Assembly: GCA_037126765.1 (NCBI GenBank)
Contig: JBBCBC010000022.1
Span: 62,001-126,000, forward strand
DNA from: Stenogyne calaminthoides
Taxonomy: Eukaryota > Streptophyta > Magnoliopsida > Lamiales > Lamiaceae
Length of the DNA stretch: 64,000 nt
Direction of reading: 5' to 3'
The translations under genes were made by a program, and so were the position numbers. Numbering within the stretch: position 1 is the first letter of the stretch; each line of letters starts with the position of its first letter. Positions 26,340-38,509 of the stretch are shown here, in pieces. The notes beneath the pieces were generated by a model. The model was not told where the DNA came from, made no database searches, and worked only from the letters and a program-made list of their open reading frames with translations.

Positions 26340-26660
26340 GTCCATCTGCATTTTTAGATGACATGAAATTCTCTCACATCATATAATAAACTAACTTGCA
26401 CGCCCCTCAATTTTTTCTACTTTAGAAGTGATTCGTGTAATACAATTTTTTATTGTTTTATTGCATCTACTTACTGCAGATGCAACCATTTATTCTAAAA
26501 TTGTGTTTCATCTCTTATTCTCATGACTTGATGATTATGTATAGAATCCGAAATGAAAAATGTATAATCCATCTGCATTCATCAATTAATTAACGCATTT
26601 TTAGATGAAATAAAATTCTATCACTTGTTATAAACGCGGCCTAAAATTATGTTTCATCTC
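26340..26660. repeat. Imperfect tandem duplication across the GH9 exon-8 acceptor
   Basis: TCCATCTGCAT plus an ATTTTTAGATGA..AAATTCT.TCAC segment and CTAAAATT.TGTTTCATCTC occur at 26340-26515 and again at 26568-26663. The duplicated part includes the splice acceptor and the first bases of exon 8 (minus-strand TGCAGATGGA at about 26345 and TGCAGATGGATTATAC near 26575). Confidence 0.6.
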
Positions 26661-26964
26661 TTACTTTTTTTACAAAAAAAAGTACCCATTATTTTACATA
26701 AGCAAATATATAGGATCACCTGTTGTTTTGCAAAGGCCATCAAAGGAGCAGACCCAAATTTCTTATTATCACAAACAACTTGCTGTTTATGCTTCCCAAG
26801 AATATCACTATACACACTAAACAGGAAAGCAGCGCCTGTTACATACTGCGAATTTGCCCCATCTCTAAGGTGAATTAATCCTCCTGTTATATCTTGTGTG
26901 AGTTTCGACGTATAAAAAAAAACACGAGATGAAAAACCCTCTATATAAATAAAGGTTAACATCA

Positions 26965-27602
26965 ATTTGCAACTTGTACTATTACCTTTTTTTTTTTAAC
27001 TTGCAATATGTACAATTTGTTTTAACCGATTGCAACTTGTACTATACTAAATTGACCAGTTGCAACCTAAACTCTATTTTTATGGTTTTTTTTGGCCAAT
27101 TTATGTAGCATGTGTGGCCGAAAATGGGAAAAATATTTTTTTAAGACAGTAACTTAGGTGGAGTTGTGGTTTAAGGACAATAATTTTACGAACCAGGAAA
27201 TGTAAGTCGTTTTAAATATGTAAATATAAGACAATGTGTTTTAAAATTTGTAAATGTAGGACAATTGGAGCACGAATAAGCCCAAATCGGGCTGAAATGT
27301 CACGTGAGATTTAGGCTTGTTCGGGCTTGATTGTCCTATATTTACAGGATTTTAAAACATATTGTCCTATATTTACAAATTTTAAAACATATTGTCCTAC
27401 ATTTCCAAGCCCTTAATATTATTGTCCTTAAAAACACAACCTTCCCTAAGTTACTGTCCTAAAAAAACATTATTCCCGGCCAAAAATAGCACAAAAATAG
27501 AGTTTAGGTAGCAATCGGTACATGTTGCAATTCGATTAAAAAAAATTGTACATGTTGCAAGTTGAAAAACGAGCCATAGTACAGATTGCAAATTGATATT
27601 AA
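26965..27602. mobile_element. Long inverted-repeat (hairpin) element in a GH9 intron
   Basis: Two arms of about 300 bp (about 26968-27283 and 27302-27600) are imperfect reverse complements around a CACGTGAG centre. Ends read ATCAATTTGCAACTTGTACT and, inverted, ATCAATTTGCAATCTGTACT. Inner matches include TTTTAAAATTTGTAAAT and AAACTCTATTTTT. No coding capacity seen. It lies in the intron 26884-27618. Its ends resemble the element at 38510-39345. Confidence 0.8.
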
Positions 27603-28017
27603 TCTGACAAGTAATTACCTGGAGAGATGTAAACCTGGTGATTAGGACTATCAGGAAGTACAGAACACACAAAACTATCAGCTTCTTGTTTGAAATTCTG
27701 CAGTTCCTTGTGTCCTTGCATGAACAACTAATCACAAACATGTTTAGGATTGATTATCGATGTGATTAAGAAATTAATTAAAAGAGATTAATTAATTAAT
27801 TGTTGTGATGTTATTACATCTGAGAGGAGGATTTGTGCCCCTGCATATTTAAGATCCCAACTGAACTCAGAAACAGTTCCACTTATGGCCTCATTCTGAA
27901 TGTAGTCCATGTATACTGATCTTCTCGTCGCCGTGTACAGCCACGTTGCGGCCCACAGCAGCTCGTCCTGTACGACGACGACGGAGAATATGAGAAAGAT
28001 GAAAAAAATAAAGGGAA

Positions 28018-28285
28018 AATTGATCTTTTTGTCCGGTAACTTTGACCAATTTTGATCTTGGTCATACTAACTTACGGTTTTTGATCTTGGTCCTGTAGCT
28101 TTACAAAATTCGACTTTTTCATCTTGTCACCGGCTTGTTACCTGCAATAGCAGGTGACAGGATTAAAAAGTCGAATTTTTCTAAGTTACAAGACTAAAAT
28201 CAAAATCCGTAAATTATGATTTTAGTCCTGTAACTTTACAAAATTTGACTTTTTAGTCCCGTCACCTGCTATTGCAGGTAACTAA
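28018..28285. mobile_element. Hairpin element with CACCTGCTATTGCAGGT cores, copy 1
   Basis: Inverted segments of the type GTTACAGGACTAAAA / TTTTAGTCCTGTAACTTT and AAAGTCGAATTTT repeat around self-complementary cores at about 28139-28157 and 28260-28280. Non-coding; in the GH9 intron 27968-28469. A second copy is at 28845-29015. Confidence 0.7.
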
Positions 28286-28844
28286 CACAACTAGTATGTA
28301 TTGAAAATGCACACCAATTGCGACGATGTATACAAGTTTTTGTCTTTGTAAAATTCCTTTTCGTCGCTAAATAAGATATTCTTGTTGAATTAACGAGTTT
28401 CGTACGTGCTACACCAAAAATTATCGTTTTTTGCGTTGATTACAGAGGAAAAATCGAGAGAGAGATTACGTTAAAACCCGAGCTAGAGCAATAGAAGGGG
28501 CACTCTCCATCATAGGTTCCCTTATAGGTTTTTGCAAAGTTGAAGAGCTGCAAAACAAATCACACACATGTAAGAATGTGCATCATGATTTCGAGATTAG
28601 GTTTCGAAAGATACCGATTTCGCTCTGTTAAGGAGATGACGAGAATAAGGCTTATCGATTCTTCTAAAGACGATAGACGAAGCAGCAAATGCAGCAGAAT
28701 GCTCTGCCACAATCTCAGTTGCTGGTGTATTTCTATCATTTTTCAATAAAGTTCTTGGTGTCTTCATATTCTCTGGCCTAATCCAACACTTATGATCTTT
28801 CACAGGATCTCTACCTCAATCACAAATGCAATTCCATCAATTCA

Positions 28845-29015
28845 AGCTATAACTTTACAAAATAATGATCTTGATCCTGCAATTTTACAAAATTCAACTT
28901 TTTAGTCCTGTCACCTGCTATTGCAGGTAAATATATTGTAACAGGACAAAAAAGTCGAATTTTGTAAAGTTACGGGACCAAGATAAAAATGGGTCGAAGT
29001 TACAGGAAAAAATAA
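28845..29015. mobile_element. Hairpin element with CACCTGCTATTGCAGGT core, copy 2
   Basis: Left arm CTTTTTAGTCCTGTCACCTG and right arm AACAGGACAAAAAAGTCGAA with TTTGTAAAGTTACGGGACC. The same core palindrome lies at about 28911-28929. In the GH9 intron 28815-29081. Confidence 0.7.
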
Positions 29016-29649
29016 ATATATATTCCTATAAGAATAATCATGATTCCTTCATGTCAAAGAAATATGGTGCGTGATCCTTACCTGCACATACAGGCGATTA
29101 CGCTTAGCACTAGCCTTGAAAAGATAATCCGTGCCCCATCGGATAGCTTCGCGGACATTCTTCAATTCTCCGGCCGATTGAAGTTCGGATTCATAAGCAA
29201 TCGCGGCCCCGCCCATGATAATGTTGTGACCGTAAATCTGAAGGCCATACTTCACGTTGTCGCCCGCATCGTAGTACCCTCCCACAAGATCAACCAACAC
29301 ATGTTGCAACATTATACTCATAACATAAAAAGAGAAAATAAATTATTTGCAAGATTATTACATTTTCGAGTTTGCCATCTTGCAAAGCGGAGTCGCCTCG
29401 CCAAGAGAGCCTGTTGCTCGGTGGAAGCTTGCCGGATCTCTGTGCTTCGAAAAAGATTATCGACTTGGTTAAAGCGCTCTGATAATCGAAATCTGCACGA
29501 ACGAACGAGAAAAGATATCCGGAGAGCATGAGCCATGTTATTAGATAGCTGTGGATTCCCATGAACACCAACTTCATTTCAAGATTATGGATGTGTTTAA
29601 AACTTCTGTTTTTTTTTTTTTTTGGCTTTTTTTTAGGATGAAGCAAGAA

Positions 29650-30734
29650 AAAGTATTATGGGGTGAGTGGATAAGAAATATGGTAAATTTTGATTGAGTG
29701 ATATGGCGGGAACTCAGCTTAATAAGTTAGTTAGGCGTTGAAAAACAGAGGACTGGTTTTTTGTGAATCTGTTGAGAGAAACTCGGAGTGTGAATTATTT
29801 GATTTGGTGGGGGCCTCATAATATCAAGAAACCTGTCCCAAAAAAGTCCGATCGCAATTAATACTATCAAATTAATACCCTTTATATAACAACTAATACT
29901 ATTTAAAAATACATTCACCGATTAATGATTATACAGTAAAATTGGTTTACATAAGAATTTGTAGTCCAAAATATCATCTTTGCAGGAGAGCCTTTGGATC
30001 CAACTTTTATTGTTTCAGTTATGGGAATTGTCTGTTTTGCAAATTATACTTTTTTTCATTTTAAATTCGTTATACACAAACTCTCCTGTGAAATTTCTTC
30101 ATACTATGAAATTGATACCATTACACTTACATGATACCACTACTTTTATAAACTGATACCTATAGCATTTAATGTTATGATTCCAGTTCACAAGTACACT
30201 GGTATCAGTTAATAGGTGTTATGGTATTAGTTTATAAGTATAGTGGTATAAATTTCATACAATGAATAAGTTTCACCGAAACTATTTTGATTTCCTTGTG
30301 CCGTATATTTCGATATCTTCAAGCAAACCAAGAAAATGATGCAGAATCAACAATTACTTCCTTGTTATTTCAATTCTAATCAAGAAATTAACTAATAGTT
30401 GACAGGAAAACAGTAACTGCAAATCCCCAGGTGTAGCTACAAGTGAAAACCTGGATTATTTCCTAAGAAACCCCACAATAATATCAGGGATTGCTCTATA
30501 TTACACTATTAGCCGATTTGTGTACCTCTCAATAACACATTAAAGACATATATATATATACCCAGGCTAGGAGACGATGGGATGTACGGTTTAATTGGTT
30601 AGCACCATAATGCAACTGGTTGAAATGAATAGCAGCACCTCATCCAATATGATCTCCAACAATTTCTTTGGTTCCGATTCTTAATGATCGGTTATGAATT
30701 TAGCCGCCTAGATTTTCTTGGTGAAGCAGGGTCG
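29650..30734. other. Intergenic region between the GH9 pseudogene and FAP2-like gene
   Basis: No gene. It holds the GH9 5' side (29578 onward), a palindromic AT-rich element at about 30085-30275, and the 3' UTR of the FAP2-like gene. Confidence 0.5.
30085..30275. repeat. Palindromic AT-rich MITE-like repeat
   Basis: CATACTATGAAATTGATACC near the left and GGTATAAATTTCATACAATG near the right are imperfect inverted copies. TTTATAAGTATAGTGG / CCATTACACTTAC also pair. A related decayed sequence is at 24945-25110. Confidence 0.55.
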
Positions 30735-33700
30735 TTAGCACATCCTAATGATACTTGCCACGTTTTTCCCGATCTCTTCTTTCGTTTGCTCACACACGGG
30801 AATATCACCAAGATACATGTCGAAAAAGGCCCCTGGATAGGATACATTACACAAAGAAGATGTAAAAATTTAACCTAGTTCATTATTTTCCGTAATGTAA
30901 TATTGTGCGAGAAGGTTTCTTTTAAATCCTGTAAGTTTGTGCATTTTTGGTCAGGACACTCCACTTTTCCGAATTGAATTACATCATGTTAATTTCGAAA
31001 TTCAACTTTTTTAGTCATTTGATCGGCTACAATGGGTTGGTTATTAACTAGTTTGAAAGTTACAAGACGGTATAAAAAAATTATAAAAATTGAAATAAAA
31101 TGTCCCGTCCCGTGTACTCAAAATCGTTGCTAATCCATTGTAGGCTTGTAGCCTGTCAAAGGACTAAAAGTTGGATTTAAAAGTTAACATAACGAAATTC
31201 AATTTGGGAGAGTATAGTGTTTTGAAAGAAAAATTGGACAAACTCATAAAAAGATAAACTGCCTAATTTTAATTTTGGGGTCCTCACTCTAAGGTGCAAA
31301 GTGGGCACACATATTACTCTAAGGTAACATTTCATAATCCTAAAGTTACTATAGCAAGTGGAATGATACTTACTGCATAAATCTTTGCTTTGGACTGCTC
31401 CGATATTATTGCCTCCAACTGCACATATATATTAAGCACATAAATCTCCAAAAATGTTATATTTGCAGTTCACTGCTTAAGATTAATGAACTCATATACG
31501 ATATAATAAACGATCAGAACAAGGTAATGCCACATTCATCCACATTTCACGAAATCAAAATCCTATAGGGAAAGGCTGATTACTGCAACTCACTTTCAGT
31601 TATTAGATGTCCATCAGCTGTACGCCGAAAATTGATTATTGTACCCTGTAAAATATCCCGTTTCATAAGTGATTCAGATCATCAGAATACAAAAGACAAG
31701 AGAACAATTGATCAAGTGGCTAATACCTCACGTAATGCAATATCTTCTGTGAACATGGAACCAAATTTTTTAAGGCAGCTAAAATCGGCTTCGGGGTTCG
31801 TCTAGAAAGACAGAAACTTTAATCAGTGTAAGAAAACTACCATTGTCAATGAGCAAAACTAGAATAGACCTACCCTTTTTAATCGATCTCGGAGAGACTT
31901 CTCGAAAGCGCTACAAGAGAGAATTTAGAAAATGAATTAGAAACGTGAACGGTTAGTGTACTTCAATAGTATTATTCTTGCTCATTTCTTTTCATTAAAA
32001 TCTTAGGTGCTAAATATATAATTTGGGCATCGAGGCTTAATGAGAAGTATATTAAGGATATTTTACATAATAACTTACTCTTTCACGGTATTGATTTTGA
32101 TCCCATTGCAGTTAATGACAAGCCTAACCGTCATGCTGATGTCCTCCCTGCACAAACAACATGCACCAAAATATTACGGAATGAAACTTCTCCCAAGTTC
32201 AATTCAGTTGACAAACAGTTCGTCATGTTTTATTGCATAGAAGTAACATTGAAATATTAGAGGTAAAAAGTCTAGATTATTCTGGAGCCAAAACTTAATG
32301 CGAACATGCAAGATAACTCGACTATATAACACACGCCTCTTTCTTAACTAGGTAATAACATGGATTGAATTTTTTCAACCTTGGGGTTCTTGAAGAAGAT
32401 GCTACTCCATCTTCTGGTTTCTTTGAAACTTGTGCATCTTTTATTTTTATTTATAGTGGACGTTAGTAGTATAGATGATTTAATCAGCTATAGCTCTGCA
32501 TAGGAATATTACTTTAAAAGACACGAACATCTTGGAGTAGGACTAACCTGATTATATAATTAGTTCATAAATAAGGTAAGCTTCCTCACAACAGGAGGAA
32601 ATAAGTTAAGAGATCAATGCTAGTACTATACTGAAAATAATATCAGAAATTTATTTCATTCCTTGCATCACCGAGTGAATATTGCTACAAACCTTAAAAG
32701 ATCCCGATAAAATTCTTGGTGGTTGTTCAACTCATACTCTGGAATGCAAGCATACTTTTGACCCAGTTTCTCACAAATGTCAAATGGATGAACATCTGTT
32801 GAAAGAGTGCAAATGAGCTACATATTGGGGAATGATTTCTATAGCAAACATAATACGTTTCAAGGTAGTCAACATTTGGCTCAGGACTTACAGAAACCAA
32901 ATGCATAGATTTTCAGAGACTTGATTCGTATAATGGTCATAATTCTTGATCCAGTTCCAACAAGGACCTGATAGTAAAGCCAAAGACAGTAAATGAATGA
33001 AAGAAAGAAAACCATGGTGAAATAGAAATAAAATCAAATTGTTACAAGTGGGGTTTGAGTATATGCATAAGATCACAAGTCAAAATTCAAACTTGAGAGC
33101 ATTAACATAAAAGGTTAGAGGTCAATAAGAAAACTAAAAAATCTGCATTAAAATGATATGAGCCTACCTCTGGAGTGAAACTGGAATTACTTTCTCCAGA
33201 TATGGTATTGTCCAACATAGTGGGGAACTCGATACCCGTTTTGGGCTCAATTGTCTTAGCCCAAGCTAAATTCTGCAAATAAAGATCATTGCATGGCCCA
33301 CATCCTCCACTTTCAACATCACAGGGTTTTTGATCCATTCGTCTCTGTGCTTCCACAGAACTGTTATCCAATGGTATAGCTAGGATATTTGAAGATCTGA
33401 AAGAACAGCCACAACATCATAAGGTTTTGAGAGGGTAATGAGCAAGATACGTGAATGAAAAAACCCGTAATCATTCACTAAGGGGGTGCCTTGTTTCTAG
33501 CACCGCAACCCACATTTTTATTTCAAATTCAAATCCATATCCCCATTTGTTTCTCCAGATTTTGGTATAGGATTCGAAATCCTATAAATCTTACCATACA
33601 GTACCTATAATACACCTGTTTTTTTAAACACAATTTTCAATACATTATCAATCATTTTTCAAAATCCTACCCTATTAAATCCTAAAAATCTACAATCCTA

Positions 33701-34283
33701 AACACATACAAAACCCAAATACACCTTTTATTATTCATCTTCATCAAATCCAAACACCCCTTAAAAGAAGCAGAAATTGTGCTTACAAATTAGTGACGGG
33801 TGGTACAATTGCAGCAGCCAATGATAGCATCGGAAATGACTGAAGCCACTGAACCTCTTTGGATAAATGCTTCATAGCAAAACTTGTTATCTTTTTAAAC
33901 ACCACTGGGATTGCAGACGCCCTTATATATTTTGACTTCCCTGTCAAATCATGTCTTATAGAAGAAATGTGCTTAACTTGTATTGAAGTACTGGAGCAAC
34001 GAGATTGAGAACCGAGACGATCACCGGGTAATTTATGATTGATATTGGAATTGGCCCCACTAGCAAACCATATAACTACAGCACCTGCGAATTTTGACAT
34101 ACAGTTGAAAGCTTCTTGAAGTACTAAACTACCGGGAACATACAAATGTCTCGAATTATCAACCATTGATGTGATATGAGAGAGCCATTGGGCCCCCGAA
34201 ACGTGGGGAAGAAGTGGATCCATAGGAAAAAGGCCACTCGAACTCCCATCTGGATCAATCAAGAATAACCAATTATTTCCCAT
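30735..34283 (-). CDS. FAP2-like chalcone-isomerase-fold protein (fatty-acid-binding protein 2)
   Basis: Ten exons on the minus strand: 33787-34283, 33168-33396, 32892-32967, 32693-32795, 32079-32147, 31874-31910, 31727-31801, 31594-31645, 31374-31418, 30735-30832. They total 1,281 nt, an unbroken 426-residue protein with all phases consistent. The first exon (MGNNWLFLIDPDGSS...) is the poorly characterised N-terminal extension seen in FAP2. From about residue 200 the CHI domain follows: EPKTGIEFPTMLD, VLVGTGSRIMTIIRIKSLKI, YAFGFYVHPFDIC, MTVRLVINCNGIKI, AFEKSLRDRL, GTIINFRRTADG, and FFDMYLGDIPV near the C-terminus. Arabidopsis FAP family members bind fatty acids in plastids and lack the flavonoid-isomerase role, which is family knowledge, not shown here. 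Intron 1 and the last intron carry repeats. A 5' UTR intron (about 34350-34886) is possible. Confidence 0.92.
30925..31255. repeat. Inverted-repeat element in the last FAP2-like intron
   Basis: AAGTTTGTGCATTTTTGGTC with ACACTCCACTTTT at the left pairs imperfectly with AGTATAGTGTTTTG and ATTGGACAAACTCAT at the right. A central CAATGGGTTGG/CCATTGTAGGC pairing is also present. Non-coding. Confidence 0.5.
33481..33768. mobile_element. GGGGTG-end MITE in FAP2-like intron 1
   Basis: Left end GGGGGTGCCTTGTTTC and right end AATCCAAACACCCCTTA form a degenerate terminal inverted repeat of the GGGGTGTTTGG type common in plant MITEs. The interior repeats AAATCCTA and CAAATCC motifs. It lies in the intron 33397-33786. 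Confidence 0.6.
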
Positions 34284-36380
34284 ATTGAACTACAATCTGA
34301 CTGGTGTCTAATCACTATCACTGGACCCAAAACCGATAGCAGAACCTGCTCAAGATGTACTTAGAATTAGCTGAAGATAGAAAGTTAAAAATTAAGAACA
34401 ATTTGCAGTTTCAATGAATTAATTAATCAAAGCTTGACGAAAATGTTGTGCTTAAGAACTAGTTATCAAAATTAGATTAACAAAGTTGTCCAAATGATCA
34501 AGAAGACATCTATAATCAATACCAGACTGAAATTTCTCAAATTTTGTTCATCTCCCAAATGCAGAAAGAAATACACAAATGAAATAACACAAGGCAGACG
34601 AAATCAAAAGAAAATTACAGCTGCATTGGTAAATTATATATTAGGTAACAAGATCAAGAATATGGAATGTAAAAATCCCAACATGCAACACAAAATCAAC
34701 TCCACCATAATAAGATTTTTACAGAATCACAATCATACACTGATGCAAAAACCTTTGAAGCAATTCAGAATCAATAAATAAAATCCACCAAATTCATCAC
34801 CGCCAAACAACCAAAACTACATTCGACATACAAAATTCACAAAATCAATAACAGTATCAAAAAAGGAAAAAAGAGAGCGCAAACCTGGAAAAGGGCAAAA
34901 CAAATGTGGGAAATGGATCAATAACCCTTTACGATGATTTTTACGCGGTTTCAAAAGGTCGATCAGGGTTTTTGAGAGTTTATTTGAGAGGAAAAGAATA
35001 TGCTGTAATTTGATGAAACAGAGAATTGAAAGCAACCCAGATTTAAATTATTTCTTTTTCGAAAACTTTTTTGCCAAATCTTTCTGACCCAGATCGTTCT
35101 TCGTTTACAAGATTATTAATTTTTTGAGTAATATATTACTTTGATTTTTGGACGGCGTCGACAATACAGAAAAAATTGCACAGGATCTCCTATTTTTATT
35201 CTATATTTTATCATACAATTATATAAGGTAAATAATGAAATTAAATTAAAATTGAAGATACAGTAACCAGAAAATCAAGACCGAAAATAAATATATATAC
35301 ACATATAATAACGTATAGAAGAAGCAAAAGTGAGAATCTCTGACCTCTGTTTTATATTTCTCCAAATATTATTAATGTTAATGTGTGTATATAGTATATA
35401 CAATTTAATGTGATTAATTTCATATAAATACACGATATTTAGATCAATAAAATCACAATTTTTAAAATTATAGTGAAAAAATCTAAGTTTTGATGGCATT
35501 GTAAATCGGTACAATGTCATTTTCACCTGATGGTGACAAATGACGTGGCTCGCTGGCTTGTCATGTAGGATTATATAATTAAACTTTTCTTTTTTCTACA
35601 TTATTGTGGCAAAATATTCAATAACGAGTCCGGATTTTCTGTCACATTGACAAAGATAAAACACAATAATGTAGCAAGGAAAAGTAAAAAATTAAACCCT
35701 GTAATTTTATAAGGCAAGTCCGATGAGTCACATAATCTATCATTAGCTAGAAAAATATAATATTTTGCAATAACATTAGAAGTTGAACTTCATTACTGTA
35801 ATCGTAAATCTCGTGATAAAGTTGATATTTAACCTAAAAATTGTGTAGACATATATTGCCCTCAGAATATAGTCTCACAAAATTTAACTTTGATAGATGA
35901 ATAATATCTTTTTTTATATATGATTGAACTGATATTTTATAAATTCATATGTTATATGATAAATTAAATGATACCTCATCTTATGTATGGCAAAACAAGT
36001 GTATCTTTTTAACATGTAATTTGTTTCAAAACATTCATTTTTATTTTACATTAAATAAATCAAATATTTTATTATAATTAAATTTAATATTTTAATAAAA
36101 TAAATTGCACATATATAACACGTTGTCTATGCAAATATGATTTAAGGAAGCTGAATATTATTATTCAACATAAATAATTTGTTGGTAAGCCACGTGTTGA
36201 AAAAGTCAGGTCCGGGATCTTGTTGGTGGGCCCCATAATTCTCTGTGTTTCCGCCCTTCCCTTTTTTTATGTTCACATTCATTTCTCCTCCCCCACCTTC
36301 CCCCTTCTCTCTCTACACGTTCAAATTCCTTCGGAACCAATCCTCATGTTTTGGAATTGCAAAATGGGGTTATTATGGTT
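34284..36380. other. FAP2-like 5' side and intergenic region
   Basis: 34284-34900 probably holds 5' UTR sequence. 35575-35697 contains an inverted repeat (TTTTTCTACATTATTGTGGC versus CACAATAATGTAGCAAGG) that could be a small MITE. No further gene seen. Confidence 0.45.
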
Positions 36381-36382
36381 AA

Positions 36383-36410
36383 CTAGTATATCACCTGTGC
36401 GTTGCACGGT
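36383..36410 (-). mobile_element. Possible Helitron 3' terminus
   Basis: On the minus strand the sequence reads a GC-rich hairpin CCGTGCAACGCACAGG, a short spacer, then CTAG followed by T. This is the standard plant Helitron 3' end (hairpin plus CTRR inserted before T). The 5' TC end would lie to the right and was not located. Confidence 0.5.
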
Positions 36411-37640
36411 TTGTGAGTATAAAATGAACATTATATGGGAAGTATTCATTTTTGTGTTTAATAAATTATAAAAAAATATTTTATTTATAATAATAATAAG
36501 AATCTTTTTTCATTTTTAATATAATGTTTTATCTTTTTTATTTTTCATTTCGATGCAACGCACGATTGATGAACATATTTTGCTTTTGCAATCAGGCAAT
36601 AAAAAAAATGCAATTTTAAAGGTATTTTTTTCTTATAATTTTGAATTATTTCATTCTAAACCACTTTGATTGTACTTTTATTATAAATGTACCGATTTCC
36701 ATTTCAGATATCAAAGTTTTCAAATTGTCTCCTCTAGTTAATCTGAACATGATAACATATAATTGCCCATGATTGAAATTGACATCCTTAAGAAAGTTAA
36801 AGGTTTTAATAATTGTCTATAATTCTTATTAATGGCCACACCATAAGATATCATTAGTCAAAATTGTCTTTCTAAGATGTTAAAGAGAGTCTACTATCTG
36901 ATGAAGTCAGTATCATTCTTGAAATCAACACTCTTTGTCCTAAATTAGTCTCGATTAATATTTTCTTTTAAAATCACAACCAACCCAGTATCTATTTACA
37001 ATCTAAGGTCTAATGTCAATTGTACATGCAACTAATTCATAGTAATTGGACTCAATGATGGACCTACATGTCCTATGTCAGGATCACATGCGTCCGTAGT
37101 TTTTTTTTTTAGTATTATATAATAACTTAAATGAATTTTTACTAGTGTTATAATTAGTTAATCATGCAAATATTTCATTTAAAAGAATTTGTAGATCTAT
37201 TATTATGTATATCTTATTTATCATTTATTTAAAAATTAAATATTTTTAAGAGATCTTGATAGTATATATGCATAATCGTGACATGAAAAAATAAAATTCA
37301 CGTGAACCGGGAGTTCACGAAAAAAAAAATACACTTTTTATATTATTTATTTTTGTGCCACGTCATAAAAGTTTTTTGGATCCGTCCATTATTGGACTAA
37401 TCAATTTAAATATTATATCCTGTAAAAGAATTATACAAATAAGTAAACAAAACGAGCTTTATCACAACTAATTCCTAGTATCGTTTGACAATTCAACTAA
37501 TAACGTCAACTAATAATTATTCAACTAACAATTAAAGTCTAATGTCAATAGCTCATGCAACTAATTTATGGTAATTAAACTAATCAATTTAAATACAATA
37601 TCATGTAATATTATCATGCAAATAAGTATATAAATTACAC
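36411..37640. other. AT-rich intergenic region, possibly Helitron interior
   Basis: No coding sequence recognised. The segment to the right of the 36383 end could be its interior. An AT-rich non-coding stretch is all that can be stated. Confidence 0.4.
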
Positions 37641-37642
37641 AT

Positions 37643-37644
<2 letters not shown>

Positions 37645-37721
<77 letters not shown>
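37645..37721. repeat. Compound (CA)n(TA)n microsatellite
   Basis: About 16 CA units followed by about 22 TA units, uninterrupted. Expected to be highly length-variable. Confidence 0.97.
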
Positions 37722-37723
<2 letters not shown>

Positions 37724-38095
37724 CTCGTCCTTTTTAGTTTGTTCAAAATCCAAAAAGTCTATCTTTTATCACATATTCAAAATAGCAATAAAATAACTAT
37801 ACAATTCATGTTACCCCTTACAAACATCACTGAATTACATTACATGTAACTAATAATTATATACAAAAGTAATTTATTTTTTACCTTATTCACTAAAATT
37901 GAGAAAATACCCTTATCAAAAAGCTATTTTATTACCTTCAAATATTAATAAAGAATTTATCATTAAAACCCGTGTCAAAATCAAGTGAACAAACTTAAGA
38001 AAGATGGAAGGAGTAACAGATTTAAAAAAAATATATATTCATATCAACTACAAAATATAACATTTTATATTATTAATCATTAATGTGCCCTTTTA

Positions 38096-38282
38096 AAATT
38101 TTATGATAATTGGAAATAATTTTTTTGTTGATTTTTTTCTTTTTTGGTATAACATGTTGTTATTATATATGTATAAATAGATTTAGTTCAAAATTTTATA
38201 ATAATTTTTTTGTTGAATTTTTTTCTTTTTTGGTATAATATTTTGTTATTATATATGTATAAATAGATAAGTTCAAAAAAAT
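38096..38282. repeat. Tandem duplication of about 90 bp
   Basis: TTTTATGATAATTGG... to GTATAAATAGATTTAGTTC is repeated directly with small changes (first copy about 38096-38190, second about 38192-38282). Both contain TTTTTTTGTTGA and ATTATATATGTATAAATAGA. Confidence 0.75.
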
Positions 38283-38509
38283 TCAAAAATAATATTAATA
38301 ATTTAGAAATTATTCTAAAATAATTAGTATATATATGCGGTAGATATGATGAATTGAACCTTGTACCTTTTGCATATAAAGAAGATAAAAAAATATTTGT
38401 CATACCATTTGAGCTACATTAAATTTGTTAAGATGTTTAAAATTTTATTAAAAAATTATAACAATTTTTTTGCCCAATATTTGGCCCAACATTAGATATG
38501 TATAGATTT

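Larger units (their letters stand above)
26013..29577 (-). pseudogene. GH9 endo-1,4-beta-glucanase (cellulase) pseudogene
   Basis: Eight exon remnants on the minus strand: 29362-29577, 29082-29294, 28615-28814, 28470-28547, 27818-27967, 27619-27727, 26720-26883, 26013-26345. Together they cover a whole secreted class-B-like GH9 enzyme: signal peptide, FDYQSALTKS start, YYDAGDNVKYG (nucleophile region), CWIRPENMKTPRTL, CPFYCSSSGF, DELLWAATWLY, SPGGLIHLRDGANSQYVTG, the QAHHRG active-site block, and a final GGPDKKDNFFDQR/TEPTTYINS segment with the acid Glu. Three lesions break it. The exon-2 acceptor reads TG instead of AG (29295-29296). Exon 3 lacks one base at its start, so GTAGGAGAT appears as GTAGAGAT. 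TAG at 26193-26195 replaces a probable Trp codon, cutting off the last 61 codons with the catalytic Glu. The LQIYGHNIIMGGAA stretch after the Asp motif is unusual for GH9. Introns carry three hairpin elements. Confidence 0.9.

Noticed and set aside
26109..26386. Plus-strand open frames
   Set aside because: They are antisense to the last GH9 exon and have no family resemblance.
29040..29531. Plus-strand 163-codon open frame
   Set aside because: It is the complement of GH9 exons 1-2.
34494..34781. Plus-strand open frame upstream of the FAP2-like gene
   Set aside because: It is an AT-rich chance frame in the probable 5' UTR intron of the FAP2-like gene, with no recognisable domain.
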